Positions 63,627 to 64,000 of a stretch of DNA of 64,000 nucleotides are shown here, piece after piece. The notes under the pieces are model-generated. The model had not been told where the DNA came from. It made no database searches and saw only the letters and a program-made list of their open reading frames with translations. The DNA is taken from positions 1 through 64,000 of the forward strand of contig DASPRN010000087.1 of assembly GCA_035624425.1 (NCBI GenBank), read 5' to 3'. The position numbers were made by a program, and so were the translations under genes. Source of the DNA: AC-32 sp035624425. GTDB taxonomy: Bacteria; Actinomycetota; Thermoleophilia; Gaiellales; Gaiellaceae. Position 1 is the stretch's first letter; each line of letters opens with the position of its first letter.

Positions 63627-64000
63627 CTAGCCGATCGCGACCATCCGCTCGATGGCGCCGCGCGCGCGCTCGGCGATCTCCGGCTCGACCACGACCTCGT
63701 GCTTCCGGTCGCGGAGCGAGTCGCGCAGCTTCTCGAGCGTGATCATCTTCATGTACTTGCAGATCGCCCGTTCGGAGACGGCCTCGAAGCGCTTGCCCGG
63801 CGCCTCCTTGTTCAGCCGGTGGAGAATGCCCGTTTCGGTCGCGACGAGGAATCGGCTCTTCGACGAGCCCTTCGCGAAGTTGACCATTCCCTCCGTCGAG
63901 AGGATGTGCGTCCGCCCGTTCGCGAACGCCATGCACTGGCTCGCGCAGCCGCACTCGGGATGGACGAGCAGCTCCGCGTCGGGTGCGTCGCGCTGCCAGC
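63627..64000 (-). CDS. nadA: Quinolinate synthase NadA, C-terminal part (runs off the right edge)
   Basis: The last 123 codons of NadA, the [4Fe-4S] enzyme that condenses iminoaspartate with dihydroxyacetone phosphate in NAD synthesis. Visible: LLVHPECGCASQCMAFANG with cluster-binding cysteine(s), ILSTEGMVNFAKGSSKSRFLVATETGILHRLNKEAPGKRFEAVS and the C-terminal CKYMKMITLEKLRDSL. The N-terminal substrate domains lie beyond the window. Assignment is secure. Confidence 0.93.
   Translation of the reverse strand, partial: WQRDAPDAELLVHPECGCASQCMAFANGRTHILSTEGMVNFAKGSSKSRFLVATETGILHRLNKEAPGKRFEAVSERAICKYMKMITLEKLRDSLRDRKHEVVVEPEIAERARGAIERMVAIG

Overview
The window is about 70 percent GC, coding-dense and almost free of intergenic space. 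Stop and start codons overlap repeatedly (ATGA, GTGA, TGATG). GTG and TTG starts are common and one gene appears to use CTG. Gene content (a PPi-type phosphofructokinase, a PPOX/F420-class flavoprotein, an HrcA-DnaJ-PrmA block, no outer-membrane genes) fits a deep-branching high-GC Actinobacteriota, plausibly Thermoleophilia. That placement is inference from style and content; no 16S is present. The window is chromosomal and mostly core genome. I found no rRNA, insertion sequence, prophage, plasmid origin or CRISPR array.

Layout. 1-9.2 kb, minus strand: partial uvrB, an MFS exporter, a DUF4097 beta-repeat protein under a ribbon-helix-helix regulator with a leaderless promoter/operator, a lytic transglycosylase, coaE, rpsA and polA. 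9.2-11.7 kb, plus strand: a tandem GNAT protein coupled to a divergent LarA-like protein. 11.7-14.4 kb: a polar amino-acid ABC importer. 14.5-19.8 kb: a complete branched-chain amino-acid importer (livK-H-M-G-F) with a strong hairpin between livK and livH. 20.0-21.2 kb, plus: tRNA-Leu(CAA) and a phosphofructokinase with PPi signature residues. 21.2-25.2 kb, minus: a Tat-exported DyP-like protein, a lipoprotein, a GT39-like membrane glycosyltransferase with no visible start codon, and a degenerate TrpC paralogue. 25.3-28.9 kb: a coupled deoC, ALDH, SnoaL-like, short ALDH operon for deoxyribose breakdown.

29-43.3 kb is a long minus-strand housekeeping series related to the Gram-positive hrcA-dnaJ-prmA-phoH-ybeY-dgkA-cdd-era order. 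It runs murJ, GNAT, lepA, hemW, hrcA, dnaJ, prmA, mtaB-like, HIT, yqeY, phoH, ybeY, a dgkA-PAP2 fusion, cdd, era, HAD. 43.5-46.9 kb holds rpsT facing holA, a short comEC and comEA. 47-49.5 kb is leuS, preceded by a Leu-Leu leader peptide and an intrinsic terminator. 49.6-53.6 kb: cupin and lysA (plus), a phospholipase C-type phosphoesterase (minus), an EamA transporter (plus). 53.7-58.3 kb: a second full branched-chain importer (livG-F-H-M-K). 58.3-64 kb: a small broken membrane gene, a DUF255 thioredoxin-fold protein, GNAT, HMG-CoA lyase, a PPOX protein, an anchored propeller-like protein and the C-terminal part of nadA.

The most unusual content is in small non-coding elements: a 62-nt element repeated 8 kb apart at about 90 percent identity; a 17-bp perfect palindrome that occurs in frame inside polA and again at the end of the DUF255 gene; a 14-bp motif shared by the leaders of rpsT, phoH and comEA; a candidate leuS attenuator; REP-like palindromes at gene ends; and a leaderless promoter overlapped by tandem operator half-sites.
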